39,630 bases of DNA. It comes from Prevotella sp. (lineage in GTDB: Bacteria; Bacteroidota; Bacteroidia; Bacteroidales; Bacteroidaceae). The notes under the pieces were generated by a model. It was not told the origin of the DNA. It saw only the letters and a list, made by a program, of their open reading frames with translations, and searched no databases. Location of the stretch: positions 1-39,630 of the forward strand of contig JAIJUV010000007.1 of NCBI GenBank assembly GCA_022732315.1, given 5' to 3'. Each line of letters begins with the position of its first letter. Position 1 is the stretch's first letter. The translations under genes were made by a program, and so were the position numbers. This document shows, one piece after another, positions 31,266 through 39,577 of this stretch.

Positions 31266-31371
31266 CAAAGGTATGAAAAAATCGGGAAACAGGCTTTATC
31301 CTGCGTAACCGATAGTTTATGAGGAGTTTAGTCGTGTAACATATACTTTCCGTCATGTAACATCAACCGAT
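31266..31371 (-). promoter_or_regulatory. GH5 promoter with operator-like repeats, divergent from the HTCS gene
   Basis: Read on the minus strand: -7 box TACCTTTG (31266-31273), a 19-nt spacer, TAAAGC (31293-31298) and 21 bp further TAAACTATCGGTTAC (31305-31319). The repeats are weaker than at xusA. Two more copies follow on the same strand, GTAACATATACTTTC (plus-strand reading, 31336-31350) and GTAACATCAACCGAT (31357-31371), which are 21 bp apart. The cluster is about 80 bp upstream of the HTCS -7 box. Confidence 0.6.
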
Positions 31372-31427
31372 AATGAACACCAAAAGGCATATTATTTGTT
31401 TCCTGTAATCAAAAAAAGAAAGAATTA

Positions 31428-31459
31428 TTGGGATATTCCAACTAAAAATCGTACTTTTG
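31428..31459 (+). promoter_or_regulatory. Promoter of the HTCS gene
   Basis: TTG at 31428-31430 and TACTTTTG at 31452-31459 fit the Bacteroidetes -33/-7 pattern with a 21-nt spacer. No CAAAGT hexamer sits at the -33 position, unlike the five carbohydrate promoters. The leader to the ATG at 31497 is about 30 nt. Confidence 0.6.
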
Positions 31460-31496
31460 CAACCAGAAAATAACACTATAAATATAAACAAGAAAC

Positions 31497-34400
31497 ATGA
31501 AAACTATAAACCAATTAATCATCACGATGATGATTTGCCTCTTCTCCATCCAGGCATGGGCACAGAGCGGCAAACTCTTTAACACAGACAATCAGCTCTC
31601 GAGCAACCTCGCCACGCAGGTTTTTCAAGACAAGAGCGGATTCATCTGGATTGCTACCCGTAACGGTCTGAATACTTACGATGGTTATAACATCACCGTA
31701 ATGAAGAAAGATATGTCCAATTTTTTAGGCCTAAAAAGCAACTATATCAATAGCATAGCACAAGACGACAAGGAACATATCTTATTGGGAACCAATAATT
31801 CTTTATTGGAATTTACAGGAAGCGAATTCCGCAAAATTCCTATGCTCGATTCCAAAGGCGGAGAACTCGCCACCTACATAAAGCAGGTATATCCCCTGAA
31901 GAATAAAGACGTAGCCGTGGCTACATCCGGTTATGGCATCATGCTCAAAAAGCAGGATGAACAAAAATGCCATGCCATGAAGGGAGAGGTGGAAAAACTG
32001 AAATATATCCTCAAACTCCTGGAAGACAAACGGGGCAGACTCTGGATCATCACCGAAGACGGAAAACTCTACCGCAAGGAAACTAACGGCAGAGTCACCT
32101 CCCACTTTGCCGGTACCGAAGGCGTGGGCGCACAGGATATCCGGCAGGATGCCCTGGGCAACATCTATCTCGCCAGCAAGAACCAGGGCGTATATCTGCT
32201 CAGGGCAGGAAGCAACGCCTTTACCCGAATCAGCAGCATCGGAAACCTGCCCATCGAGAACATCTATATCAGCCGCAACAACAAACTCTATATCGGCTGC
32301 GACGGACTGGGCATCTATGTATATGACCCTCAGACAGGATTCCTGCAGGATAACCCGCTCTTCAGCCGACTGGTGAACCTGGCCAAGAGCAAGATAACCA
32401 GCATCATAGAAGACAATCAGGGCAACATCTGGGTGAGCATGCTGCAGAAAGGCGTGTTCATGCAGAGCAACATACAGAACGACTTCAACTACATGGGCTT
32501 CCGCCTGGGCAACCGCAACGTGATTGGCGAAAACTGTGTTACCAGCCTCAGCATCAACCAGGGCAACCAGGTGTGGGTGGGTACCGACAAGGATGGCCTA
32601 TACCTATTTAATATAGCAACCCGCAGCGTAGAGGGGCATTTCCTGAACCAAAGCACCGTGCTCACCCTCTGTAAGGACCAGCAGGGCAGAACCTGGGTGG
32701 GAACCTATACCGACGGTCTGGGCTATATGGATGCAGCCGGAAGCTTCCACCCCGTTGATTTGGGCATCAGCAAGTCGGTGGGCATCTTCGATATCAAGCA
32801 AGACCCACAGGGCAACATCTGGATAGCCACCATGGGCGAAGGTCTCTTCTGCCTGCAGAAAGACGGAAGCCGAAGGAACTACAAGGCTAAATATGGTGCA
32901 GATAATAACCTCAAGGTCAACAGCCTGCCCAACGATTACCTCGTCAAGATGGCCTTATCAAAGGATGGCAACCACGTGTATGTAGCCACCTCTGTGGGAC
33001 TGGCGTGCCTCGACCGCAAGCGAAACAGCTGGGTTTCCACCTTCAAGGGCATCAACTGCCTGAACAAGAACAGTTTTTCGCACTGCGTGTTTGTAGATAG
33101 CAAAGACCACGTATGGTATGGCACCGAGGATGGAGCCTTCTGCTTCGACTTTAGGAAAGGCATCAAGCCAAAACTGTATACCACAGCCAACGGACTCACC
33201 GACAACTGCGTGGCAAGCATTACCGAGGACTACCAGGGCAATATATGGTTAGGAACCATCAAGGGACTCAACAAACTGGCTCTCAAGAGCGGAACAATCA
33301 CCAAGTTCTATGCCGAAAGCGGACTGCAGAGCAACGAGTTCAGCGACGCTTCCGTATGCACCACACAGGATGGAAGAACCATCCTGATGGGCGGTTCGGG
33401 CGGACTCAACTGGTTCCAGGCAGACCAAGTAAGACAGCACCCATGGCAGGCAAAGGTAGTTATCTCGGGGTTCATCTTGAACAACAAGACGGTGACTCCG
33501 GGCATGAAGTCGGGCAGCTATACCATCACGGACAACTGGTCAACCTTGTCCCGTGATTTCCAGCTTTCTCACGAAGACAACACCTTTACCCTGCAGCTCT
33601 CTACCCTCACCTATAATAATGTGGAGCAGATAAGATACGCCTACAGCATCAACGGCGATGCCTGGCGCACCGTGCCAGCAGGGCAGAACGAACTGGCCTT
33701 CTCGCACATGGCTCCAGGCAGCTACAAATACCGCATCAAGGCCATCTGCAACGGCTACGAGACACCGGTGAAGGAGTTCACCATCACCATTCACCCAGCC
33801 TGGTATGCCAGCATCTGGGCAAAGCTCTTCTATCTGCTGCTTCTCATAGCAGCCATCATGCTCTACCTGCGCCACCGCAAGCACCAGATGGAAGACCAGC
33901 TCATCCTGCAGCAGCACATCCACGCCGAAGAGATGGGCGAGGCGAAGATCAAGTTCTTCATGAACATCAGTCATGAAATCCGTACGCCGCTCACACTCAT
34001 CATCACGCCGCTGCTCTCGCTCATTAAGGAAGACAAGGAGCCTCACCGTCAGGGTATCTACGAGATTATCCGAAAGAACTCGGAACGTATCCTCCACCTC
34101 ATCAACCAGATGATGGACCTGAGAAAGATAGACAAGGGACAGATGGTGATGCGCATGTGCCAGACCGATATGGTGGCGTTCATCAACGAGGAATACGAAC
34201 TCTTCAAGCAGCAGGCTCTGGCCAAGAACATCGACTTCGAATACCAGCACGACAGCGATGAACTGCCTGTATGGATAGACCGAAACAACTTCGACAAGGT
34301 GATTATCAACATCCTTTCGAACGCCTTCAAGTTCACCCCTACGGCAGGCCACATCCTGCTCTCGCTCACCCACACCGACCATCATGCCTACATCAGCATC

Positions 34401-35585
34401 AAGGACAGCGGCATCGGTATTCCAAAAGATAAGCTGGAAACCATCTTCCAGCGCTTCTACCAGACTCCTGCCGACCCTAGCGACCGCAACGTCGGTACGG
34501 GAATCGGTCTCGACCTCACCCGCTCGCTCGTGGAACTGCACTACGGCTCCATCTCTGCCCGCAACAACGAGGGCGAGAAGGGAAGCAAGTTTGAGCACGG
34601 CAGCGAGTTCATCATCCGCATTCCGCTGGGCAAGGACCATCTAAAACCCGAAGAACTCATCGACGAAGAAAAGGTGAAGGAAGAGCAGAACCTGGAACTT
34701 GCCGAGGTGAAACAGCTGGAACAGGAGGTGAAGGAGACGGAAAATGCCGAAAAATCCGAAAGCGCAGCCGTAACAATGGATATGCAGAGCAAGCTGCCAG
34801 CCTCAGCAAGGGGAAACAAGGCTGAAATCGTGATTGTGGAAGACGAGGAGGATATCCAGGACTATCTGAAGGCACAACTCGCCAGCGACTTCAAGATACG
34901 CACCTATCCTAACGGCAAGGTGGCACTAAACGAGATTCTGAAGAACAAGCCAGACCTCATCATCAGCGACGTGATGATGCCGGAAATGGACGGAACCACC
35001 CTCTGCACCAAGCTGAAGACGAATATCAATACCAACGATGTGCCTATCATCCTGCTCACCGCCAAGAGCCGAGAAGAAGACCAGCTGGAAGGTTTGCAGA
35101 CCGGAGCAGATGCCTACATTCTGAAACCATTCAACATGGAGATCCTGCGCCGCACCATCATCAACCTGCTCACCATGCGCCGCACGCTGAAAAATAAGTT
35201 TACGGGCAAAGAGAGTCAGGAGGAGAAGGTGGAACAAAGGAAGATTCAGACTCCAGATGATGCACTGATGCAGCGCGTGATGGAGGTGATTAACGAGAAC
35301 ATCGGCGATTCCGACCTGAGTGTAGACATGATAGCCCAGAAGGTGGGCATCAGCCGAGTGCACCTGCATCGCAAGATGAAGGAGCTGACCAACCAGACTC
35401 CTCACAGCTTCATCCGCAACATCCGACTGCAGCAGGCAGCCAAGTTGCTGAAGGATGGTAAGCAGAGCATCACCGACGTAATGTACATCTGCGGTTTCTC
35501 CAATTCCGCAAGCTTCAGCACCATGTTCAAGAATCTCTACGGCTGTTCTCCTAGAGAATACATGCAGAATGCCATAAAGGAGTAG
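31497..35585 (+). CDS. Hybrid two-component system regulator (HTCS) of the xylan locus
   Basis: 1362 aa. Domains in order: signal peptide (1-22); periplasmic two-propeller sensor of Reg_prop repeats (about 25-690; many copies of the type GNIWVS, GLYLF); Y_Y_Y domain (about 705-770); membrane helix (about 774-793, LFYLLLLIAAIMLYL); HisKA with phospho-acceptor H826 (NISHEIRTP); HATPase (IDRNNFDKVIINILSNAFKF, DSGIGIP, GTGIGL); a Glu/Lys-rich linker (about 1053-1100); receiver with D1158 (IISDVMMPEMDG); AraC-type HTH (about 1255-1360). It would sense a xylan oligosaccharide and activate the locus. XynR of P. bryantii is the same kind of protein, but orthology is not shown. It is divergent from GH5 and followed by GH43. 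Confidence 0.96.
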   Translation: MKTINQLIITMMICLFSIQAWAQSGKLFNTDNQLSSNLATQVFQDKSGFIWIATRNGLNTYDGYNITVMKKDMSNFLGLKSNYINSIAQDDKEHILLGTNNSLLEFTGSEFRKIPMLDSKGGELATYIKQVYPLKNKDVAVATSGYGIMLKKQDEQKCHAMKGEVEKLKYILKLLEDKRGRLWIITEDGKLYRKETNGRVTSHFAGTEGVGAQDIRQDALGNIYLASKNQGVYLLRAGSNAFTRISSIGNLPIENIYISRNNKLYIGCDGLGIYVYDPQTGFLQDNPLFSRLVNLAKSKITSIIEDNQGNIWVSMLQKGVFMQSNIQNDFNYMGFRLGNRNVIGENCVTSLSINQGNQVWVGTDKDGLYLFNIATRSVEGHFLNQSTVLTLCKDQQGRTWVGTYTDGLGYMDAAGSFHPVDLGISKSVGIFDIKQDPQGNIWIATMGEGLFCLQKDGSRRNYKAKYGADNNLKVNSLPNDYLVKMALSKDGNHVYVATSVGLACLDRKRNSWVSTFKGINCLNKNSFSHCVFVDSKDHVWYGTEDGAFCFDFRKGIKPKLYTTANGLTDNCVASITEDYQGNIWLGTIKGLNKLALKSGTITKFYAESGLQSNEFSDASVCTTQDGRTILMGGSGGLNWFQADQVRQHPWQAKVVISGFILNNKTVTPGMKSGSYTITDNWSTLSRDFQLSHEDNTFTLQLSTLTYNNVEQIRYAYSINGDAWRTVPAGQNELAFSHMAPGSYKYRIKAICNGYETPVKEFTITIHPAWYASIWAKLFYLLLLIAAIMLYLRHRKHQMEDQLILQQHIHAEEMGEAKIKFFMNISHEIRTPLTLIITPLLSLIKEDKEPHRQGIYEIIRKNSERILHLINQMMDLRKIDKGQMVMRMCQTDMVAFINEEYELFKQQALAKNIDFEYQHDSDELPVWIDRNNFDKVIINILSNAFKFTPTAGHILLSLTHTDHHAYISIKDSGIGIPKDKLETIFQRFYQTPADPSDRNVGTGIGLDLTRSLVELHYGSISARNNEGEKGSKFEHGSEFIIRIPLGKDHLKPEELIDEEKVKEEQNLELAEVKQLEQEVKETENAEKSESAAVTMDMQSKLPASARGNKAEIVIVEDEEDIQDYLKAQLASDFKIRTYPNGKVALNEILKNKPDLIISDVMMPEMDGTTLCTKLKTNINTNDVPIILLTAKSREEDQLEGLQTGADAYILKPFNMEILRRTIINLLTMRRTLKNKFTGKESQEEKVEQRKIQTPDDALMQRVMEVINENIGDSDLSVDMIAQKVGISRVHLHRKMKELTNQTPHSFIRNIRLQQAAKLLKDGKQSITDVMYICGFSNSASFSTMFKNLYGCSPREYMQNAIKE

Positions 35586-35651
35586 AAACATTTCCAAAAA
35601 GGATAGATAAAAATTATATGTAACAATACAGACTGGCTACGAAACATAGCG

Positions 35652-35705
35652 AAAAGTTTTGGTTACATTTCAAAAAGAAAGATTATAAAGAAAGCAGTAA
35701 CTTTG
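35652..35705 (+). promoter_or_regulatory. Promoter of the downstream GH43 gene with operator-like repeats
   Basis: Plus strand: AAAAGTTTTGGTTAC (35652-35666), then AAAAGA (35673-35678) at 21-bp spacing, a 19-nt spacer, and the -7 box TAACTTTG (35698-35705). The distal repeat matches CAAAGTATTTGTTAC at 11 of 15 positions; the proximal one is weak. The geometry is the same as at the four minus-strand promoters. A GTAAC at 35620-35624 is a possible additional half-site. Confidence 0.58.
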
Positions 35706-35759
35706 CAGCGGAAAATCCAAAGGCTTATCACCCTCTTGGTTTTCCGCTGCTTTGTTTTT
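35705..35759 (+). terminator. Strong hairpin with T-run after the HTCS gene, overlapping the GH43 promoter
   Basis: GCAGCGGAAAA (35705-35715) and CCAA pair with TTGG and TTTTCCGCTGC (35736-35750), a 15-bp stem with one bulged T, then TTTGTTTTT (35751-35759). It looks like an intrinsic terminator for HTCS transcripts. The -7 box of the GH43 promoter ends at the first base of the stem, so transcripts from that promoter would carry only part of the left arm. Confidence 0.7.
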
Positions 35760-35835
35760 ATCAAAAGAACAGAAAATCAGCAGCTTTTGAAATATAATCT
35801 TTGAAATATATAATCTTTAAAAATTAACGGACATA

Positions 35836-37506
35836 ATGAAGAAATTAGCAATCTTATCGCTTTCGATGATGCTTGCTGCCGGAGCTCAGGCGCAGAACGC
35901 TCAGTTCGACTACTTCAAGTATGCAGGCAACGATGCACGATTCAACGTGCCTATCGACAAGACTCATCAGTATTACAACCCTGTGCTGGCAGGTTTCTAT
36001 CCTGACCCATCGCTCTGCCGCGTGGGCGACACCTATTATCTGGTGAACTCATCCTTCACCTTCTTCCCAGGTGTGCCTCTCTCTACCAGCAAGGATCTGG
36101 TAAACTGGACTCCTGCCGGTCATGTGCTCACCCGCCAATCACAGGTGCCTCTGAAGGGACAGCATGTATCAGGCGGTATCTTCGCACCAGCCATCAGCTA
36201 CAACAAGAAGAACAAGACCTTCTATATGATCACCACCAACGTGGGTGCCGGCAACTTCTTCGTCAAGTCAAAGGATCCATCCAAGGGCTGGAGCGAGCCT
36301 ATCTATCTGAAGAAGATTGACGGCATCGACCCTAGCTTCTTCTTCGATGACAACGGCAAGGGCTACATCGTGCATAACGGTCCGGTGGTAGGCGGTGCCG
36401 ACTATGAGGGCCAGCGTGCTATCCGCTGCTTCGAATTCGACGTGAAGGGCGACAGCATCAAGGGCGACTTCAAGGAGATTCTGCGTGGCGGAACCCATGT
36501 TGAGGCTCGTCCTATCTGGATTGAGGGTCCACACCTCTTCATGAAGGGCAAGTTCTATTATCTGATGTGTGCAGAAGGCGGTACAGGCGGATGGCACAGC
36601 GAGGTAATCCTGCGTGCCAAGAATCCGATGGGTCCATGGGAGGAATGCCCTAACAACCCTATCCTCACCCAGCGCACAGGCTTGGATCCAAACCGCAAGG
36701 ACCCTGTATCAAGTGCCGGCCATGCCGACATCGTAGAAGATGGCAAGGGCAACTGGTGGGCAGTGTTCCTGGCTTGCCGCCCTTACGAGGAAGATATGTA
36801 CAACACAGGTCGCGACACCTATCTCCTGCCGGTAACCTGGAAAAACGGATGGCCAGAGATTCTCGCCAAGAACACACCTATTTCTACAGTAGGCGAAAAG
36901 GCAGGTTTGAAGCCAGCCACAAAGAATGAGTTCTCGGGCAACTTCAGCTATGTGGATAACTTCGATGCAGCCGACAACGGTGTAGGTCTGAAGGATTTGA
37001 ACCCACGCTGGATGTTCCTCCGCGACTTTACAGATTGCTATAAAGTAGAAAACGGCAAGCTGAACCTGAATCTGCTGCCAGGCAATATCTACAAGCGTGA
37101 ACCGATGTCTGCCATCTGGGCACGCCAGCAGCACGGCACCTTCTCTGCCGAGACAGAAATCAACTTCACTCCTCGCAACGACAAGGAGATAGCAGGTTTG
37201 GCACTTCTCCAGAAGGAAGATCACAACTTCGTGTTGGGTAAGACCATGAAGAAGGGCAAGCTGATGATTACCCTGACCCGTGCCGAGAAGAACAACGTTA
37301 CCATCGCCTCTGCCCCTATCAAGGCTGGCAAGCTGAAGCTGAAGGTAGAAGGTCACGACAGATATTACGATTTCTATTATGCCGAGGAAGGCGGCAGCTG
37401 GCAGCTGCTTGCCAAGGGCGTGGATGCCAGCAACCTGAGCACCCAGAAGAGCGGCGGCTTCATCGGAGCCTGCATCGGACTCTATGCTTCCTCTAACAAG
37501 GAATAA
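35836..37506 (+). CDS. Secreted GH43 beta-xylosidase/arabinofuranosidase
   Basis: 556 aa. A signal peptide ends near residue 20 (AQAQN). The GH43 propeller is at about 45-350 with D57 (GFYPDPS), D165 (DGIDPSFF) and E230 (WIEGPHLF). NSSFTFFPGVPL and GGIFAPAISYN are as in the long xylosidase/arabinofuranosidase-type GH43 enzymes. Residues about 365-556 form the beta-sandwich domain usually attached to them (DNFDAADNGVGLKDLNPRWMF, AGLALLQKEDHNFVLGK). It probably trims xylo- or arabinoxylo-oligosaccharides in the periplasm. It differs in sequence from the GH43 part of the 1-1788 gene. It has its own promoter and a two-sided terminator. Confidence 0.92.
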   Translation: MKKLAILSLSMMLAAGAQAQNAQFDYFKYAGNDARFNVPIDKTHQYYNPVLAGFYPDPSLCRVGDTYYLVNSSFTFFPGVPLSTSKDLVNWTPAGHVLTRQSQVPLKGQHVSGGIFAPAISYNKKNKTFYMITTNVGAGNFFVKSKDPSKGWSEPIYLKKIDGIDPSFFFDDNGKGYIVHNGPVVGGADYEGQRAIRCFEFDVKGDSIKGDFKEILRGGTHVEARPIWIEGPHLFMKGKFYYLMCAEGGTGGWHSEVILRAKNPMGPWEECPNNPILTQRTGLDPNRKDPVSSAGHADIVEDGKGNWWAVFLACRPYEEDMYNTGRDTYLLPVTWKNGWPEILAKNTPISTVGEKAGLKPATKNEFSGNFSYVDNFDAADNGVGLKDLNPRWMFLRDFTDCYKVENGKLNLNLLPGNIYKREPMSAIWARQQHGTFSAETEINFTPRNDKEIAGLALLQKEDHNFVLGKTMKKGKLMITLTRAEKNNVTIASAPIKAGKLKLKVEGHDRYYDFYYAEEGGSWQLLAKGVDASNLSTQKSGGFIGACIGLYASSNKE

Positions 37507-37533
37507 AAGATTTCATGATAAGATATAAAAATA

Positions 37534-37570
37534 CAAAAAGACTCTCCGAGCTTTTCGGGGAGTCTTTTTG
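37534..37570. terminator. Bidirectional terminator between GH43 and nucleotidase genes
   Basis: A 16-bp stem: CAAAAAGACTCTCCGA (37534-37549) with TTCGGGGAGTCTTTTTG (in 37554-37570), one G/T pair, loop of five bases. A- and T-runs on both sides serve both converging genes. Confidence 0.88.
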
Positions 37571-37591
37571 TTTTTTGTCTTTGTATAAGTT

Positions 37592-38488
37592 TTATTTATT
37601 CTTCACGATATCCAATGTCATCTTGCCTACCCAGATGGCACTCTTGCCGTTCTGGTCTATAGGCACTGGCTTGCCATCGAGATTGTTCAGATATTCCAGC
37701 TGCTTGAAGTAGGTGTGGCTATGACCGCCCAATATCAGGTCGATGTCGCGGGTGGCTGGGGCTACCTCGGAATCATCGATGCCATCTATCTTCCAGCCCA
37801 GATGGGAAATGCAGATGATGACATCACACTTCTCCTTCTCCTTCAATATCTCCGTCATCTCCTTCGTCTTGGCGATGGGGTCGAGATACTTGATACAGCC
37901 ATAGTTGGCTTCGGTAACCAAGCCGGCTAGTTCCGGACCCAGTCCGAAGACACCTATCTTCAGCCCCTTGCGCTTCAACACCACGTAAGGCTTCACGATG
38001 GAAGCCAGTTCGGTGCCCGCGAAATCGTAGTTGGAGCAGACGATAGGGAACTTCGCCATCTTGAAGATGCGAACCATGTTGTCGATGCCGAAATCAAACT
38101 CGTGATTGCCGATGGTAGCGGCATCATACTTCATCTCGTTCATCAACCCTACCTCAACATCGCCCTTGAAGAGTGAATAATAAGGGGATCCCTGCGAGAA
38201 ATCGCCACTGTCGAAGAGCAGCAGGTCGGGATTCGCCTTGCGCTCCTGCTTGATCATGGCTACGCGGCGGAGATAGCCGCCACGGTTTGCCATCGCCGTA
38301 TCGGCAAGATTGGGATTGATGGGCATCACACACGAATGGGTATCATTGGTATGGAGCACCACGAGCTGCTTAACTACCTTTGCCTCTTTCTGGGCTTTAG
38401 CCTGCTTTGGAGCTTTTGCCTGCGCTGCGGCTGGCTGCATCATAAAGGATGCCAGGAGCATCCCTATATATAATAATGTATGTTTCAT
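37592..38488 (-). CDS. 5'-nucleotidase/UshA-like metallophosphatase domain protein
   Basis: 298 aa from ATG 38488 (MKHTLLYIGMLLASFMM; an ATG 12 bp upstream is less likely). A signal peptide ends near PAAAQA, followed by a Lys/Ala-rich stretch. The two-metal calcineurin-like phosphoesterase motifs are complete: LHTNDTHS, DSGDF, GNHEFD, ISHLGW and GGHSHTY. The protein stops after the catalytic domain. The substrate-binding C-terminal domain of 5'-nucleotidases is encoded by the gene just upstream (38529-39311). The two genes are probably translated together from one mRNA. Not an obvious part of xylan metabolism. Confidence 0.93.
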   Translation of the reverse strand: MKHTLLYIGMLLASFMMQPAAAQAKAPKQAKAQKEAKVVKQLVVLHTNDTHSCVMPINPNLADTAMANRGGYLRRVAMIKQERKANPDLLLFDSGDFSQGSPYYSLFKGDVEVGLMNEMKYDAATIGNHEFDFGIDNMVRIFKMAKFPIVCSNYDFAGTELASIVKPYVVLKRKGLKIGVFGLGPELAGLVTEANYGCIKYLDPIAKTKEMTEILKEKEKCDVIICISHLGWKIDGIDDSEVAPATRDIDLILGGHSHTYFKQLEYLNNLDGKPVPIDQNGKSAIWVGKMTLDIVKNK

Positions 38489-38491
38489 CAG

Positions 38492-38545
38492 AACTATCAA
38501 CTATAAACTGTAAACTATAAACTGTAAACTATAAACTATCAACTA
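38492..38545. repeat. Heptanucleotide tandem repeat, about 7.7 copies
   Basis: AACTATC AACTATA AACTGTA AACTATA AACTGTA AACTATA AACTATC AACTA runs from 38492 to 38545. It covers the last codons and stop of the upstream nucleotidase-C gene (stop at 38529-38531) and the start region of the downstream gene. Gain or loss of one unit would shift the reading frame of the end of the first gene. Confidence 0.92.
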
Positions 38546-39311
38546 CACAGCGCCCTTCTATCTTGGATTCCACCACCTTGCCCTGCGCCTTCATCTCGCG
38601 GAAGTAGTTCATGATGATGTAGCGCACATTATTCTCCTTCTGCTTAGGGGCGAATACGTCGGTGCCGCTCTTGAAGGCTACCAACTGGTCGTTGCCTTCT
38701 GCCAGATAATCGAGGGTGGCGATGCGATAGCTCTTCTCCGGGTCTATAGGTTCGCCGTTCAGGGTGGCGCTCTTCAGTTTGCCATCCTTGGTGATAACCA
38801 TTCTCACGGCATGGCTCAGTCCTTCGCCGCCACGATGGGCTATCTGCTGAAAGAGTTCGAGCACCTTATCGCCCTTGAGGGTGAGGAAACAGATTTTGTT
38901 CTCAAAAGGAGCCATATCGTTTACATCGCCCACGGTAATCTTTCCCTTGGCGAGATTGCTGCGGATACCGCCCATATTATATACCGAGAAGACGGGCTTC
39001 TCGTCAAACTGGCTGCCACCCCATACCAGGATGTCGCTGAGCAGGTTACTGAGTTCGCTCTCAGGGCGATGGCGCGTCATATCGTGTGCAATGCTGCCCA
39101 CCACAGGCCCCATGATGCTATCCACCTTGTGCTTGTAAGGTGCGATGAACGCAGCCGCCTCAGCATCGGGCTGGGCATCCCAACGTTTGTCGATAAGGAT
39201 GCGAGTGCGTTCCACCTTCGCAACCTTGAATTTCTGAGCAAAAGCAGGACTTGCCATCAGCAGCATCACCGTTGATGCAAGTGCCACCTTCATACCGTTC
39301 TTTTTCTTCAT
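38529..39311 (-). CDS. 5'-nucleotidase C-terminal-domain protein, secreted
   Basis: 260 aa from ATG 39311 (MKKKNGMKVALASTVMLLM, signal peptide to ASPAFAQ). An open frame continues 82 codons upstream to 39557, but that part is low-complexity, crosses the promoter and reaches the rplS leader, so it is not used. The domain is that of the C-terminal half of 5'-nucleotidases: SELSNLLSDIL, FSVYNMGGIRSNLAKGKITVGDVNDMAPF (in part), YRIATLDYLAEGNDQLVAF. It lacks the metallophosphatase domain, which is encoded by the next gene. This split arrangement is found in Bacteroidales. The end of the gene lies in a heptanucleotide repeat. Confidence 0.9.
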   Translation of the reverse strand: MKKKNGMKVALASTVMLLMASPAFAQKFKVAKVERTRILIDKRWDAQPDAEAAAFIAPYKHKVDSIMGPVVGSIAHDMTRHRPESELSNLLSDILVWGGSQFDEKPVFSVYNMGGIRSNLAKGKITVGDVNDMAPFENKICFLTLKGDKVLELFQQIAHRGGEGLSHAVRMVITKDGKLKSATLNGEPIDPEKSYRIATLDYLAEGNDQLVAFKSGTDVFAPKQKENNVRYIIMNYFREMKAQGKVVESKIEGRCVVDSL

Positions 39312-39340
39312 ATTTATTGTTATCTTAATGTTTTGGAGTG

Positions 39341-39381
39341 CAAAAATACAAAATAAATCTGTGAAATCCGTGAAATCTGTG
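39341..39381 (-). promoter_or_regulatory. Promoter of the nucleotidase pair; -33 region made of nonamer repeats
   Basis: Minus strand -7 box TATTTTTG (39341-39348) lies 30 bp upstream of the ATG at 39311. The region where a -33 element should lie is three tandem nonamers, AAATCTGTG, AAATCCGTG, AAATCTGTG (39355-39381). A change in repeat number would alter promoter spacing. Confidence 0.5.
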
Positions 39382-39473
39382 GGAAAAGACGCTGACAAGA
39401 AAGAAAAATAGTTAAATCTGCGAGAAAAAAGAAAGAAAGTGGCTGAAAATTTGCAAGATACGAGAAAAAGTCG

Positions 39474-39577
39474 TAACTTTGCATCCGCTTTTCGGCGTAA
39501 CCGCTGTTGTCTGGGTAGAAGTGTTACCCGGCCATGTTGCGTTGGAACGACAAACAATTTTTAATTTTATACAAAAA
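39474..39577 (+). promoter_or_regulatory. rplS promoter and structured leader
   Basis: TAACTTTG at 39474-39481 is a good -7 box. The leader of about 90 nt to the ATG at 39578 contains a hairpin CTGGGTA (39511-39517) / TACCCGG (39525-39531). Ribosomal protein leaders often bind their own product, but I cannot show that here. The rest of the gap 39312-39577 holds the divergent nucleotidase promoter and the nonamer repeats. Confidence 0.5.

Noticed and set aside
39312..39557. 82-codon upstream extension of the nucleotidase C-terminal gene
   Set aside because: The extension is Phe/Ser-rich without domain features, would run through the promoter and repeats, and places the signal peptide in the middle of the protein.
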